A stretch of 64,000 nucleotides of DNA from Prosthecobacter sp. (lineage in GTDB: Bacteria > Verrucomicrobiota > Verrucomicrobiia > Verrucomicrobiales > Verrucomicrobiaceae): positions 1-64,000 of the forward strand of contig JAFMIR010000008.1 of NCBI GenBank assembly GCA_017853885.1. Reading direction: 5' to 3'. A model generated the notes under the pieces. It was not told the origin of the DNA and ran no database searches. It saw nothing but the letters and a program-made list of their open reading frames with translations. Positions 55,027 to 63,395 of this stretch are shown piece after piece (position 1 is the first letter of the stretch; every line of letters starts with the position of its first letter). The position numbers and the translations under genes are program-made.

Positions 55027-56421
55027 ATGAAAATCGCCTCATTAACCCAAACAGCACTTGCTGCCATCACCCTCGCCATGACTACCTCATCATCCCACGC
55101 TGCCGGAGGCAGCTATTTCTACACACTGACCAATGATACTCGGGAGGGCAAAAATGCCGTGCTGGGCTACACTCGGGCGGACGATGGCACCCTCACTCCG
55201 CTGGCTGGCAATCCTTTCCTCACCGGGGGCACTGGCATTGACAATGATACGCACGGCAAGCTCGGCCCCAATGACAATGACACGCCGCTAGCCCTCAGTG
55301 AGGATGGGAAGCGTCTTTTCGCCGTGAACACGCACAGCAATACCATCGCGGTGCTTGACATTCAGGACGATGGCTCGCTCAAGCCGGTGAAGGGATCTCC
55401 GTTTGATTCTCATGGGGTAGCTCCGAACAGCCTCAGCGTGCGCGGCGGCACCCTGCTGGCCTCCAACCGCAATGAGGACTATCATCAAATGGAGTCGCTG
55501 CGCACGGCCAATGCGAGCTATGTCTCCTTCGCCATCGAGGCGGATGGTGCGCTGCGATTTGTGTCGAAGGTGGACATTGAGGGCTTCAACAAGCCGACCC
55601 AGATTCATATCTCGCAGACGAACGCTAAGCTGGCCTTCGGTTGCGACTTCCAGGTGGATGCGGACTTCGATGGTGAGGGCAAGCGTTCCTTCCTCGCGGG
55701 CACGGAGGCTCGTGTGCAGGGTCAGATTCACGTTCTGCGTGTTGGAGAGGACAGCTCTTTGACCGAAGTCGGTCGGCATCAGATGCCGGAGACCAACAAG
55801 GACTTCATTTACAAGGGCTCCAAAGGCGTGCCCTCACTGCCGCTGGGCATCTGGTCGCACCCCAGCAAGCCGTTGCTTTATGCAGGTCTCGTGACGCGCA
55901 ATGAGCTGGGCGTTTTCCACTTCGATGCGGAAGGCAATCTGCATTTCGTCACCTCTGTGCCCAACAGCGGGCAAGACATCTGCTGGGCGCTGCCGAACAA
56001 GGCGGGCACACGTCTTTACACGGTGAACAATCTTCCCCGCACCGATGACACCAAGCAACCGGACACGGCAGCGACGGTGACCACCTACGACATCGCTGGC
56101 GACAAGGCCGAGAAGCCTGTGGAAATCCACCGCCTGCAGTTGCCGCACTCCGGCGGCACGTTCGTCAACAACCGCAACTTCTCGCAGCCTGACAGCACAG
56201 CCTTCCAATGCACGCTGGACCCGAAGGGCAAGTTCCTCTACGTCATCTGCCAGCGCATCAACCAGACGGACGAGAACAAGGGCGAGGAGGGCAACTTCAT
56301 CCATGTGCTGAAGCTCGATGCCGAAGGTCAGCCATCCACCGTTGTGCAGTCCCGTCCGCTCGGGCCTGACGGTGTGCCGTTCCGTTCCCGTCCGGAAGGT
56401 GCAGTGGCCTTGGACCGCTGA
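55027..56421 (+). CDS. exported lactonase/beta-propeller protein
   Basis: The start is set at MKIASLTQT (55027) with a signal peptide ending near SSSHAAGG; 464 residues. Repeated blades such as VLGYTRADDGTLTPLAGNPF, IAVLDIQDDGSLKPVKGSPFD and ILVFHFDAEGNL-type strands match the seven-bladed lactonase family, related to cytosolic 6-phosphogluconolactonase but here exported. Substrate is unknown. It is followed by a strong terminator, and the palindrome at 54888 lies upstream. Confidence 0.8.
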   Translation: MKIASLTQTALAAITLAMTTSSSHAAGGSYFYTLTNDTREGKNAVLGYTRADDGTLTPLAGNPFLTGGTGIDNDTHGKLGPNDNDTPLALSEDGKRLFAVNTHSNTIAVLDIQDDGSLKPVKGSPFDSHGVAPNSLSVRGGTLLASNRNEDYHQMESLRTANASYVSFAIEADGALRFVSKVDIEGFNKPTQIHISQTNAKLAFGCDFQVDADFDGEGKRSFLAGTEARVQGQIHVLRVGEDSSLTEVGRHQMPETNKDFIYKGSKGVPSLPLGIWSHPSKPLLYAGLVTRNELGVFHFDAEGNLHFVTSVPNSGQDICWALPNKAGTRLYTVNNLPRTDDTKQPDTAATVTTYDIAGDKAEKPVEIHRLQLPHSGGTFVNNRNFSQPDSTAFQCTLDPKGKFLYVICQRINQTDENKGEEGNFIHVLKLDAEGQPSTVVQSRPLGPDGVPFRSRPEGAVALDR

Positions 56422-56455
56422 TCACACTGGAGCGTCAATGACACTACAATAACCG

Positions 56456-56490
56456 CGCTGCCACGGCATGTCTGTCGTGGCAGCGTTTTT
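56456..56490 (+). terminator. Rho-independent terminator
   Basis: CGCTGCCACG (56456-56465) pairs perfectly with CGTGGCAGCG (56476-56485), a 10-bp stem, then TTTTTGTTT. It terminates the lactonase-fold gene. Confidence 0.9.
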
Positions 56491-56528
56491 GTTTGCACGG
56501 AACTCGAAGATAGTCTGATTTCCGCAGT

Positions 56529-56542
56529 CTGATCGCAATCAT
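56529..56542. promoter_or_regulatory. Crp/Fnr-type operator, site 2
   Basis: CTGATCGCAATCAT contains TGAT-CGCA-ATCA, the core of the palindrome family, with the left outer base changed. It lies 36 bases before the thioredoxin-like ATG at 56579, a position more compatible with a repressor or a downstream-bound activator than with a distal activator. Confidence 0.55.
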
Positions 56543-56578
56543 ATCCAAGAACGGCGCACGGCGGTAAGTTCGAGCGCC

Positions 56579-57115
56579 ATGAAGCGACTCGCCCGCCGGA
56601 CCACCTCTTTGCTTTTCCTGTCTTTTATCTCTCTTCAGATGCCAGTGCCCACCACATCTCACGCAACGGACCCTGCCACTTCCAAACACGGTGAGGAGGC
56701 CGGAACGGTGGACTGGGGCCGTGATTTGGCGAAGGGACTGGAGGCGGGCAGGGCTTCCGGAAAACCGGTGTTTCTGCTGTTTCAGGAGATTCCCGGCTGC
56801 GCGGGCTGTAAGCAGTTTGGCCACGACGTGCTTTCGAATCCTGAGGTGGTGGCGGTGATTCAGTCTGAGTTCGTGCCGGTGCTTATTCCGAACAATCGGC
56901 CCGGAAAAGACGCGGAGGTGCTGGCAAAATACAACGAGCCTTCGTGGAACTACCAAGTGGTGCGTTTCCTCAATGCAGAAGGCAAGGACATCATCCCGCG
57001 CAAGGATCGGGTCTGGGATGCGGGGCCGCTGGCGGAGCGGATGATCGCCGCGCTGGAGGCTGCCAAGCGCCCAGTGCCTGATGCGCTGCGCAAACTGGCG
57101 GCTGGCAGAAAATAA
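56579..57115 (+). CDS. exported thioredoxin-like protein
   Basis: A 178-residue protein with signal peptide (LLFLSFISLQMPVPTTSHA) and a thioredoxin fold whose redox motif is CAGC (C74, C77) within FQEIPGCAGCKQFGHDVL. Later NYQVVRFLNAEGKDII supplies the expected beta-strand region. It is probably a periplasmic thiol reductase. It is single, downstream of a Crp/Fnr-type site and convergent with the operon ending in the trpG/pabA gene, 13 bases away. Confidence 0.8.
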   Translation: MKRLARRTTSLLFLSFISLQMPVPTTSHATDPATSKHGEEAGTVDWGRDLAKGLEAGRASGKPVFLLFQEIPGCAGCKQFGHDVLSNPEVVAVIQSEFVPVLIPNNRPGKDAEVLAKYNEPSWNYQVVRFLNAEGKDIIPRKDRVWDAGPLAERMIAALEAAKRPVPDALRKLAAGRK

Positions 57116-57128
57116 TGCTCTGCAATCC

Positions 57129-57698
57129 TCAAACGGTCAGGAAGTTGCGCAGCAGTTGCTTCCCTTCCGTGGTGAGGATGCTTTCGGGGTGAAACTGCAC
57201 GCCGTGCACGGGGTGCTCGCGGTGGCAGATGCCCATGATTTCGGTGGGGTCGTCCTCTGCTGTGGCGGTGATTTCCAGTTCGGGCGGGAGCGTGCCTTTG
57301 TGAACGATGAGGCTGTGGTAGCGCGTGGCGGTGAAGGGACTGGGGAGGCCTTTGAAGACGCTCTTGCCGCTGTGGGCGATTTGCGAGGTTTTCCCGTGCA
57401 TCTGCCGCTGGGCGCGCACCACTTCCCCTCCGTAAACCTGCCCGATGCTCTGATGCCCGAGACAGACGCCGAGGATGGGGATGCGCGGCCCCAGCCGGTG
57501 GATGAGCGAGCAGGAAATGCCCGCCTGATCCGGCGTGCCCGGTCCGGGTGAGATGCAGATGCGCTCGGGCGCGAGCTTTTCGACTTCGGCGAGGGTGATC
57601 TGGTCGTTGCGGAAAACTTTCATCTCCACGCCGAACTCACCGAAGTATTGGACGAGGTTGTAGGTGAAGGAGTCGTAGTTGTCGATGATGAGGAGCAT
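57129..57698 (-). CDS. anthranilate/aminodeoxychorismate synthase component II
   Basis: A class I glutamine amidotransferase of 189 residues supplying ammonia to TrpE or PabB. The nucleophile region is [17 protein letters not shown], with [14 protein letters not shown] before and VQFHPESI for the catalytic His-Glu after. TrpG and PabA cannot be told apart here, and the partner is not in the window. It is the last gene of the eight-gene run that starts with the second cytochrome P460 gene. Confidence 0.88.
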   Translation of the reverse strand: MLLIIDNYDSFTYNLVQYFGEFGVEMKVFRNDQITLAEVEKLAPERICISPGPGTPDQAGISCSLIHRLGPRIPILGVCLGHQSIGQVYGGEVVRAQRQMHGKTSQIAHSGKSVFKGLPSPFTATRYHSLIVHKGTLPPELEITATAEDDPTEIMGICHREHPVHGVQFHPESILTTEGKQLLRNFLTV

Positions 57699-57708
57699 GG
57701 CGTCGAAA

Positions 57709-58212
57709 TCAGGGTAAGTGTGCTTTTGGACCGAACGGCGTTACGGCATTACCCACGCGGATGACGCCGCTTTGCACGATGCTGGCGCGGATGCCCCCAC
57801 GCTGGCGCAGCAAGTCGCAAACACCAGCTTGGATGCGGCGGTCGAGCAGGGCGCAGGGCTCGCATGTGCGGTCTCCGCGCAGGATGGCTTCTCCGAGCTT
57901 GAAGTTGCGCCCCAGCAGCTCGTGCAAATCCACGCCTCGTGTGACGAGGTTCCGCCGTGTGGAGCCTGCGGGCAATGGATACCCCAGCTCGCTGGCGATG
58001 GCTTCCAGTGCCTCGGCTGCGATGAGAGTGACGGCGCGGCCCGATCCGGGCCAGCGGGAAAAGCTGCCGGTGCCGCTGTGGTAGCGGTCGCCGAGGATGC
58101 CGACTCCGGCGTCGAGCATCGCTTCCTCCACGCTGTGCATGGCGGCTCCGGCCTCGGGGGAAATCCAGATACTTTCCAAGGTGGCTGGAATGGGAAGATT
58201 TTGAGAACTCAT
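57709..58212 (-). CDS. MOSC-domain protein
   Basis: A 167-residue MOSC-domain protein. [57 protein letters not shown] and [10 protein letters not shown], with the conserved cysteine of the sulfur-carrier site, are typical. MOSC domains are found in molybdenum-cofactor sulfurases and in enzymes that reduce N-hydroxylated compounds; the substrate here is unknown. It is close to its neighbours on both sides (10 and 24 bases), in the same operon. Confidence 0.85.
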   Translation of the reverse strand: MSSQNLPIPATLESIWISPEAGAAMHSVEEAMLDAGVGILGDRYHSGTGSFSRWPGSGRAVTLIAAEALEAIASELGYPLPAGSTRRNLVTRGVDLHELLGRNFKLGEAILRGDRTCEPCALLDRRIQAGVCDLLRQRGGIRASIVQSGVIRVGNAVTPFGPKAHLP

Positions 58213-58236
58213 CGGTCTCGGTGATTCCGGGAATCC

Positions 58237-58695
58237 CTACAGCAGTGCTTCGTAGCGGGCAATGAGTTCGAGGCGCTCTTCATGGCGTCCCCCTTCGTAA
58301 CGGGCGGCGAGGTAGACATCCACGATGCGCAGGGCCACATCTTCGGTGATGAATCGTGCTGGCAGGGAGATGGCGTTGGCATTGTTGTGCTGCCGGGCCA
58401 GTGCGCCCAGCTCTGGTGCCCAGCAGACGGCGCAGCGGATGCCGCGAACTTTGTTGGCGGCGATGGCTTCGCCGTTGCCGCTGCCGCCGAAGACGATGGC
58501 TGCCTGTGCCTGCCCATCGCGCACGGCCTCGGCGGCGGGAATAACGAACTGCGGGTAGTCGCTGCGCTCGTCATTGAACGCACCTAAATTAAGCACGGTG
58601 AACCCTTTGCCACGCAGGTGACTTGCCACGGCTTCTTTGAGGTGGAAACCGGCGTGGTCTGAGCCAAGCGCGATGTCCGTTATGGGAGCTGACAT
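58237..58695 (-). CDS. rpiB: ribose-5-phosphate isomerase B
   Basis: Interconverts ribose 5-phosphate and ribulose 5-phosphate in the pentose phosphate pathway. IALGSDHAGFHLKEAV, GSGNGEAIAANKVRGIRCAVCW and HNNANAISLPARFI are the family motifs (RpiB/LacA type, 152 residues). It lies in the middle of the operon that starts with cytochrome P460 genes, 14 bases after the M29-like peptidase gene. Confidence 0.92.
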   Translation of the reverse strand: MSAPITDIALGSDHAGFHLKEAVASHLRGKGFTVLNLGAFNDERSDYPQFVIPAAEAVRDGQAQAAIVFGGSGNGEAIAANKVRGIRCAVCWAPELGALARQHNNANAISLPARFITEDVALRIVDVYLAARYEGGRHEERLELIARYEALL

Positions 58696-58709
58696 TGTAT
58701 GGATTTTGA

Positions 58710-59918
58710 TCAGGCCTGGCGCACTGTAGCGAGTGCTGAGAGCAGGTAGGCGGAGGGAGTGAAGTTCTCGATCAGCACCTCGCGCTGCGTGCCGCGTTTC
58801 ATGCGCACCTGCTTAAGGTTGAAGTTGGGCGTCTTGTGCGGGGCGAAGAGGATGTCGTCATGCGTGGAGTTCTCGTGCTTCTTGAACATGCCGGGCTCGA
58901 TGTCGCCACCGAGATGGTCATCCCGGCCCGTGGCCATGTGGCAGGTGCCGAGGATTTTTTCGTCCTGAATGTCCGCGCCGCTGACAGGGAGGATCTGTGT
59001 TCCGAAGCCCAGCTCGCCCAGCGTGCCGGTCATAGGGTCATCGGCGAGCTTGGCGTTGTGCGCATCGATGGTGGCCTGATTGCCCGCGATGAGGGTGCTG
59101 CGATGAATGGCGCGATTTTCGACGTGCAGAATACCGAGGGTGCCGTCCTCATACTTCATGGGGAACTGGCCGCGGGCATCTGTGGGGACGAAATAGACTT
59201 CGCCAGCGGGGAGGTTGGCGACATCTGGGGTGCGGCCGTGGCAGAGGCCGTGGGACTTCTGCGCTTCCTGTCCAGCGAGCCCGAGCCATGCGGTCAGAAG
59301 GCGTCCGTCCTCGAGTTCAAAGTCGATTTCGATTTCATCCGCGCGCGTCAGCGCCAGTCGCAGAGCCTCGGCATCCCGGCTGACATCGTTGTAGTCCACA
59401 CTGAGGCCGCTTTGCAGAATGATGTCGTTCACACCATGAAGTGTGGCCCCCCGGAAGCCGTGCAGTTTAGCCATCGCAGTGAGCGGGGCGGTAGCGCTCC
59501 AGGTGCTGACGCAGAGGATGATGTCGTATTGAGTGTAGATATGGCGTTTGAGCGAAAGCTGGGCACCACAAGCGTTCCATGCCTCATCGGTCAGGTCCAG
59601 ATTGGAGCCTCCGGTGCTGCGGTAGGCATAGATTTCTCCACCTGTCATCTGGAGGTCTTTCAGCGTGCCTTCGACCAAGCCGCGATGAAAAATGTGATAG
59701 GCCCTTTTTTGGATGGGATAGCCGATCAGGTGCAGGAAGGCATAGTCGGCAAACAGCGCAGCGGGATCGTCGAAGTCTGTCAGCACACAGATGCGGCAGC
59801 CCTCGGTGGGTGGAAACACGGAACCCAAAAGGCGAGTGAGGCTGAATGGCTGAAAGGTGCGGTTCGCGGGGTCGAGATCGACGGAAACGAGGGCGGAGAA
59901 AGAGGTGCTAGTCGGCAT
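58710..59918 (-). CDS. M29-type aminopeptidase-like protein
   Basis: A 402-residue protein. The C-terminal part resembles M29 leucyl aminopeptidases, with GELGFGTQ, ADIQDEKILGTCHMATGRDDHLGG and a late HDDI, which carry candidate metal ligands. The N-terminal part, including RICVLTDFDDPAALFADYAFL, is also compatible with that family. Whether every ligand is present was not checked by alignment. It is inside the stress operon, six bases upstream of the dihaem cytochrome gene's end. Confidence 0.7.
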   Translation of the reverse strand: MPTSTSFSALVSVDLDPANRTFQPFSLTRLLGSVFPPTEGCRICVLTDFDDPAALFADYAFLHLIGYPIQKRAYHIFHRGLVEGTLKDLQMTGGEIYAYRSTGGSNLDLTDEAWNACGAQLSLKRHIYTQYDIILCVSTWSATAPLTAMAKLHGFRGATLHGVNDIILQSGLSVDYNDVSRDAEALRLALTRADEIEIDFELEDGRLLTAWLGLAGQEAQKSHGLCHGRTPDVANLPAGEVYFVPTDARGQFPMKYEDGTLGILHVENRAIHRSTLIAGNQATIDAHNAKLADDPMTGTLGELGFGTQILPVSGADIQDEKILGTCHMATGRDDHLGGDIEPGMFKKHENSTHDDILFAPHKTPNFNLKQVRMKRGTQREVLIENFTPSAYLLSALATVRQA

Positions 59919-59924
59919 GTGGGA

Positions 59925-60701
59925 TCATTTTTCAGTCAACCATGCGAGGATGTCGAGCAGGTCCTTCTCCGGCATACGCAGGTCATCGTGGCCGGGCATT
60001 TCATCGTTCTCTTTGAAGTCGGGATTGCGGATGCGCAGCGCCAAACCTTTGAGCTTGCTGACAGGAACGGTGCCGCCGCGCAGTTTTCTGCCGCCTTGGA
60101 AGTGGAGATACTTTTTGCCCTCCACGGTATGACAGGCGATGCAGTATTGCTCGGTGGCGATTTTTTGTCCGCGCTCGGCATCACCACCGGTGAGCTTTTC
60201 AGGCACGGTGCGCTTCATCTTCGGGTAGTCGAGATTCTTCGCAGTCGCGTGATCAGCACCACCGCCGGACTTCAAGAATGCGTTCAGATTGGCAAGCTCC
60301 TGCGCGGAGAGGCCGGGTTCTTTCCCACGCATGAAGTGCAGCACACAAATGTTGCCCCCGAGCGCCGCGAAGCTGCTGCCCTCGTTCTTGATGTTGGTGC
60401 GCTGCGCCGCTCCGAAGATCGGATTGCCGGAGCGGATGAGCTTGTCTCCATCGAGCTTGAAGGTGTCATCAGGGTTGAAACTGTGACAGGAGATGCAGGT
60501 GAAGTTGTTGTTGACGGTGTGGCTTTCGAAAAAGGCCTTCCCAGTGGCGGCATCACCTTTGAGTTTTTGCGCCTCCGCCCACTGGGGGAATTTTGTCGCG
60601 AGCTTGTCCGCTTTGGTGCTGGCTTCGTCAGCGTATAGCAGGCTGATGAAGCACGCTGTCGCGCCCAGCGCGGTGACGAGAAGAGGGATCTTTGCTTTCA
60701 T
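59925..60701 (-). CDS. exported dihaem cytochrome c
   Basis: A 258-residue exported protein with signal peptide (MKAKIPLLVTALGATACFISLLYA) and two c-type haem motifs: CISCH at 69-73 and CIACH at 187-191. The region between has further candidate axial ligands (LHFMRGKEPG and others). It fits small dihaem electron carriers or cytochrome c peroxidase-like proteins. Its place between Dps and an aminopeptidase-like gene, downstream of two cytochrome P460 genes, suggests electron transfer for the P460 enzymes. Confidence 0.85.
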   Translation of the reverse strand: MKAKIPLLVTALGATACFISLLYADEASTKADKLATKFPQWAEAQKLKGDAATGKAFFESHTVNNNFTCISCHSFNPDDTFKLDGDKLIRSGNPIFGAAQRTNIKNEGSSFAALGGNICVLHFMRGKEPGLSAQELANLNAFLKSGGGADHATAKNLDYPKMKRTVPEKLTGGDAERGQKIATEQYCIACHTVEGKKYLHFQGGRKLRGGTVPVSKLKGLALRIRNPDFKENDEMPGHDDLRMPEKDLLDILAWLTEK

Positions 60702-60728
60702 GGCACGGCTGTTGATGACATTCGGGGA

Positions 60729-61172
60729 TTATTGATGCGAGCGCAGCATCCATGCGGACTTCTCGAATTGGGCGAGCAGACCGGAGAGCAAGTCCGTCGT
60801 CGTATGATCGTCCGCTTTGTCACCGGCGTGGATTTCGGCGTGCAGGCTGGCGATCATCGCTTCGTAGTCCGCCAGCAGGACGCTGACAAACGCCTCTGCG
60901 GACTGGACGGAGGACGGCTGCTCCTTGAGGGAGGCCGCCGCGAGGAGATCCGGCAGGTAGCCGGGCGCTGGCGCACCGAGGGCACGGATGCGCTCGGCCA
61001 CATCGTCAATCGCAGGCTCCAGCGCCTCATAGAGCGATTCGAAGAATGCGTGAGCGGAATGGAAATGCGGACCGGAGACATTCCAGTGGGCGTTGCGCGT
61101 TTTCATTGAGAGCACGACCAGGTTTGCCAGAACCCTGGTGAGATGCGGAACAGAAGCGTGAGTGGAAGCCAT
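60729..61172 (-). CDS. dps: Dps-family ferritin-like protein
   Basis: A 147-residue protein of the Dps type, which forms dodecamers that bind DNA and oxidise iron with hydrogen peroxide. TRNAHWNVSGPHFHSAHAFF followed by YEALEPAIDDVAERIRALGAPAP contains the characteristic ferroxidase ligands (His, His, Asp, Glu). It starts 11 bases after the end of the first cytochrome P460 gene and is in the same operon, which is consistent with protection from oxidants. Confidence 0.9.
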   Translation of the reverse strand: MASTHASVPHLTRVLANLVVLSMKTRNAHWNVSGPHFHSAHAFFESLYEALEPAIDDVAERIRALGAPAPGYLPDLLAAASLKEQPSSVQSAEAFVSVLLADYEAMIASLHAEIHAGDKADDHTTTDLLSGLLAQFEKSAWMLRSHQ

Positions 61173-61183
61173 TTGCGGGTGAG

Positions 61184-61798
61184 TTAGTTAAGAGGTGAAG
61201 GCAGGCGGTCGAGGTAAAGCCAGTCGTTGTTTTTTGCGGGAACATGGCAAGTGCGGCAATCGGAGCGATAATCTTCCGAAACCTGCTTGTTGCGGTCTTT
61301 GCCCTCGAAGAGGCCCCAGCCCCAGCCGTTGCCCCAGATCGGATTGTCCGGGAAGCGGTTGGTGGTGTCCTTGACCATGACAAACCAGACTTTGATCTTC
61401 GACGCCCACGAGGAACGTCCGGTGGTGAGATTTTCGCCAGCGGCTTCATAGACATCCTTCACGATGATGGCACCGTCTGGCCACTTGCCGTCCTTTTTGT
61501 AGGTGGCCCAGTCTTCCTTGCGGGTGTAAACATTGTGCAGTTCCGCCGCCTCCATTTTCGTGGTGGAAGCAACGCTGAAGGTGCCAAGATGCACGAACGT
61601 AGTGCGATAATCCTGTGGCAGAGAAATGTTGCCCTTGGCGTCCACCCAGGGAGAAAAGGCTGTGCCCGTGGCAGGGGCGGCTGCTGGTTGAGCGGCGGCA
61701 GGCTTGGCTTCCTGTGCCGTCGCCCGCTGCCATGCGATGCCGCCTGCTGTGAGGGTCAGCGCCAACCCGGCGACGAGGAGTGTTTGGGATGATTTCAT
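61184..61798 (-). CDS. cytochrome P460-family protein (second in the operon)
   Basis: A 204-residue exported protein. After a signal peptide and an alanine/proline spacer it has the cytochrome P460 pattern: FVHLGTFSVASTTKMEAAELHNVYT, GKWPDGAIIVKD and a C-terminal haem motif CRTCH (181-185). P460 cytochromes oxidise hydroxylamine and nitric oxide or perform similar redox chemistry, using a haem cross-linked to lysine in some members. The reaction here is unknown. It follows the first P460 gene after a hairpin and precedes Dps. Confidence 0.85.
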   Translation of the reverse strand: MKSSQTLLVAGLALTLTAGGIAWQRATAQEAKPAAAQPAAAPATGTAFSPWVDAKGNISLPQDYRTTFVHLGTFSVASTTKMEAAELHNVYTRKEDWATYKKDGKWPDGAIIVKDVYEAAGENLTTGRSSWASKIKVWFVMVKDTTNRFPDNPIWGNGWGWGLFEGKDRNKQVSEDYRSDCRTCHVPAKNNDWLYLDRLPSPLN

Positions 61799-61816
61799 GT
61801 GTATTAAAAAGTAATC

Positions 61817-61850
61817 AGCCCGGTGTGAAATGAGTCTTTCCCACCGGGCT
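61817..61850 (-). terminator. intergenic hairpin between the two P460 genes
   Basis: AGCCCGGTG (61817-61825) pairs perfectly with CACCGGGCT (61842-61850). On the minus strand it is followed by GATTACTTTTT, only a moderate T-run 6 bases later. It may be a partial terminator or attenuator that reduces expression of the later operon genes. Confidence 0.5.
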
Positions 61851-61876
61851 TCTTTCGTTGACGGTTGGTGGTGTGT

Positions 61877-62515
61877 TTACTTCTTCAGCGCCGCACGAGC
61901 GGCTGAGAGCACGGGGTAGTATTGTTCAAAGACCCAGTCTTGGCTGAGGTTCTGCGGATTTTTGGCTGCAGTCTTCTCGTGGCAGGCATTGCAACTCGCG
62001 GCCTTGTTCATCGACGCTTCGGCCTTCAGAGGATACTTGTGGCCGAAGCTGTAATAAGCCCACTGTCCTGGCTCGTCCTTGTAACGGACGGAATCCTTGA
62101 CGGTGATCTCCAGGCCGGTGAACTCACCCATGAAATAACCCTTGCCACTGGAGGCCTCTTTCGAGCCAACGGCGGAGAGTTCCTTGATGAGCACGGTCCC
62201 TTCTGGATACTTGCCGGTCTTTTCAAACGCCGCGTAGCTGATGGGGTCCATGTAAACCGCGTGAAACTCTGGGAAGGAGGCTTCGCCGTCGTTCATGTCA
62301 TTGGGAGTGAGAGGGGTGCCCACATACACCCACTTGCGGTAAACCGATGGCTCTGGACGGACGATTTTCCCGTCCGCTGTGTATGTGAGGAAGGAAAGGC
62401 CTGTGGCCGCACCATCAGCAGCCGTTGCCTGCTTGGCGGAGCCTTGGAACAGAACAAGGCCGCCGACAATAGCAGCCAGTCCGGCGGTGAGGGTCATAGC
62501 AAATTTCTTTTTCAT
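61877..62515 (-). CDS. cytochrome P460-family protein (first in the operon)
   Basis: The start is set at MKKKFAMTLT (62515), giving 212 residues with a signal peptide. Family segments are KWVYVGTPLTPNDMNDGEASFPEFHAVYMD, GKYPEGTVLIKEL and a haem motif CNACH at 175-179 followed by WVFEQYYPVL. It is the first gene of an eight-gene run on the minus strand, with a Crp/Fnr-type palindrome 95 bases upstream. Its relative is the next gene (61184-61798), so this is a tandem pair of diverged paralogues. Confidence 0.85.
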   Translation of the reverse strand: MKKKFAMTLTAGLAAIVGGLVLFQGSAKQATAADGAATGLSFLTYTADGKIVRPEPSVYRKWVYVGTPLTPNDMNDGEASFPEFHAVYMDPISYAAFEKTGKYPEGTVLIKELSAVGSKEASSGKGYFMGEFTGLEITVKDSVRYKDEPGQWAYYSFGHKYPLKAEASMNKAASCNACHEKTAAKNPQNLSQDWVFEQYYPVLSAARAALKK

Positions 62516-62610
62516 GGTGGTATGGATGGTGTGTTGTTGGATTGGGTTACAAGCCGCCGAACGAATATTCGCCGACTTGATGAGTCGTAGCACCATCCTG
62601 GCAGAGCGAG

Positions 62611-62626
62611 TATGATTGCGATCATA
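62611..62626. promoter_or_regulatory. Crp/Fnr-type operator, site 3
   Basis: TATGAT-TGCG-ATCATA, with perfect 6-base arms. It lies 95 bases before the first P460 gene (62515) and 15 bases past the stop of the regulator gene (62642). Confidence 0.7.
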
Positions 62627-62641
62627 CAGCTTGTCTGATCG

Positions 62642-63244
62642 CTACTTCAGCACGTGGACGCTGCCGCGCTCTCGCTTAATCACGCCCTGTTTTTCCAACC
62701 TCGCCAGTGAACGATAAATCGATTCCCGCGTCAGCCCAAGTTCGGCACCGATGGCACCCATCCTGCCTTCAAAATCCATCACATCATCGCCAAGGGATGC
62801 CTGCCACTGAAACCACATCATCAACCGCTCGTCCGCAGAGCGAACGGTGGAAAGCTCACGCATCATGAGCGCCTCAGTGTAGCGCAGGGCCATGCAGGAA
62901 AAGAACTGGTCTGCCAGCTGTGGCTGCGAGCGGAAGGCTTCCAACAGTCGCTCCTTTTGCATGGATACGAGCACGGAGTCAACCGTGGCAATCGCGGTGA
63001 AGGGGTGTTCCTCCAAAAACGCCCCTGCTTCTCCGAGCGCAGCACCAGTCCTGGCGCGAAAGAAGACCAGCTCCTGTCCGCTGCTCAAATACCGTAATGC
63101 TCGAATCTCTCCTTCGATCACGAAGTAGATTCTGGAGGTCGGCGACCCTTCTTGGAAAACGGTGGCGCCCGCTTTGACTTTTCGCGAGAGAACCTCGGCT
63201 TTGGGAAAAGAGGACAACAGAGTTCGGAGGTTGTAAGCAGACAT
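62642..63244 (-). CDS. Crp/Fnr-family transcriptional regulator
   Basis: ATG 63244 is preferred to GTG 63253, giving 200 residues. The N-terminal cyclic-nucleotide-binding-like domain has TSRIYFVIEGEIRAL and GAALGEAGAFLEEHPFTA; the C-terminal winged helix has IGAELGLTRESIYRSLARLEKQG. The recognition helix keeps the Glu and Arg of Fnr (E..R) but has Tyr where Fnr has Ser. There is no N-terminal cysteine cluster (one Cys in total), so it is not an Fe-S oxygen sensor of the Fnr type. Four palindromes in the region, including one upstream of its own gene, are its likely sites. Confidence 0.88.
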   Translation of the reverse strand: MSAYNLRTLLSSFPKAEVLSRKVKAGATVFQEGSPTSRIYFVIEGEIRALRYLSSGQELVFFRARTGAALGEAGAFLEEHPFTAIATVDSVLVSMQKERLLEAFRSQPQLADQFFSCMALRYTEALMMRELSTVRSADERLMMWFQWQASLGDDVMDFEGRMGAIGAELGLTRESIYRSLARLEKQGVIKRERGSVHVLK

Positions 63245-63298
63245 GGCGAACACGAGCTACAAAGTTTTGGGTGGTTCGCAAGACTGACAAGTGCGGCG

Positions 63299-63314
63299 TA
63301 TGATTTGGATCATA
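63299..63314. promoter_or_regulatory. Crp/Fnr-type operator, site 4
   Basis: TATGAT-TTGG-ATCATA, with perfect 6-base arms. It lies 54 bases before the regulator start (63244, minus) and 81 bases before the msrBA start (63396, plus), in the shared divergent gap. Confidence 0.65.
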
Positions 63315-63395
63315 TGCTCTCTATGGCATTAGTGCTGTAGCACCGGTTGACGGGCGCACTGCGCTTAGTCTGCCCTTCACTCACCCAAAATCACC

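Noticed and set aside
58836-60638. 600-residue plus-strand ORF opposite the peptidase and cytochrome genes
   Set aside because: It is antisense to two well-supported genes (M29-like peptidase and dihaem cytochrome) and its translation shows no domain; it is a long shadow caused by codon bias.
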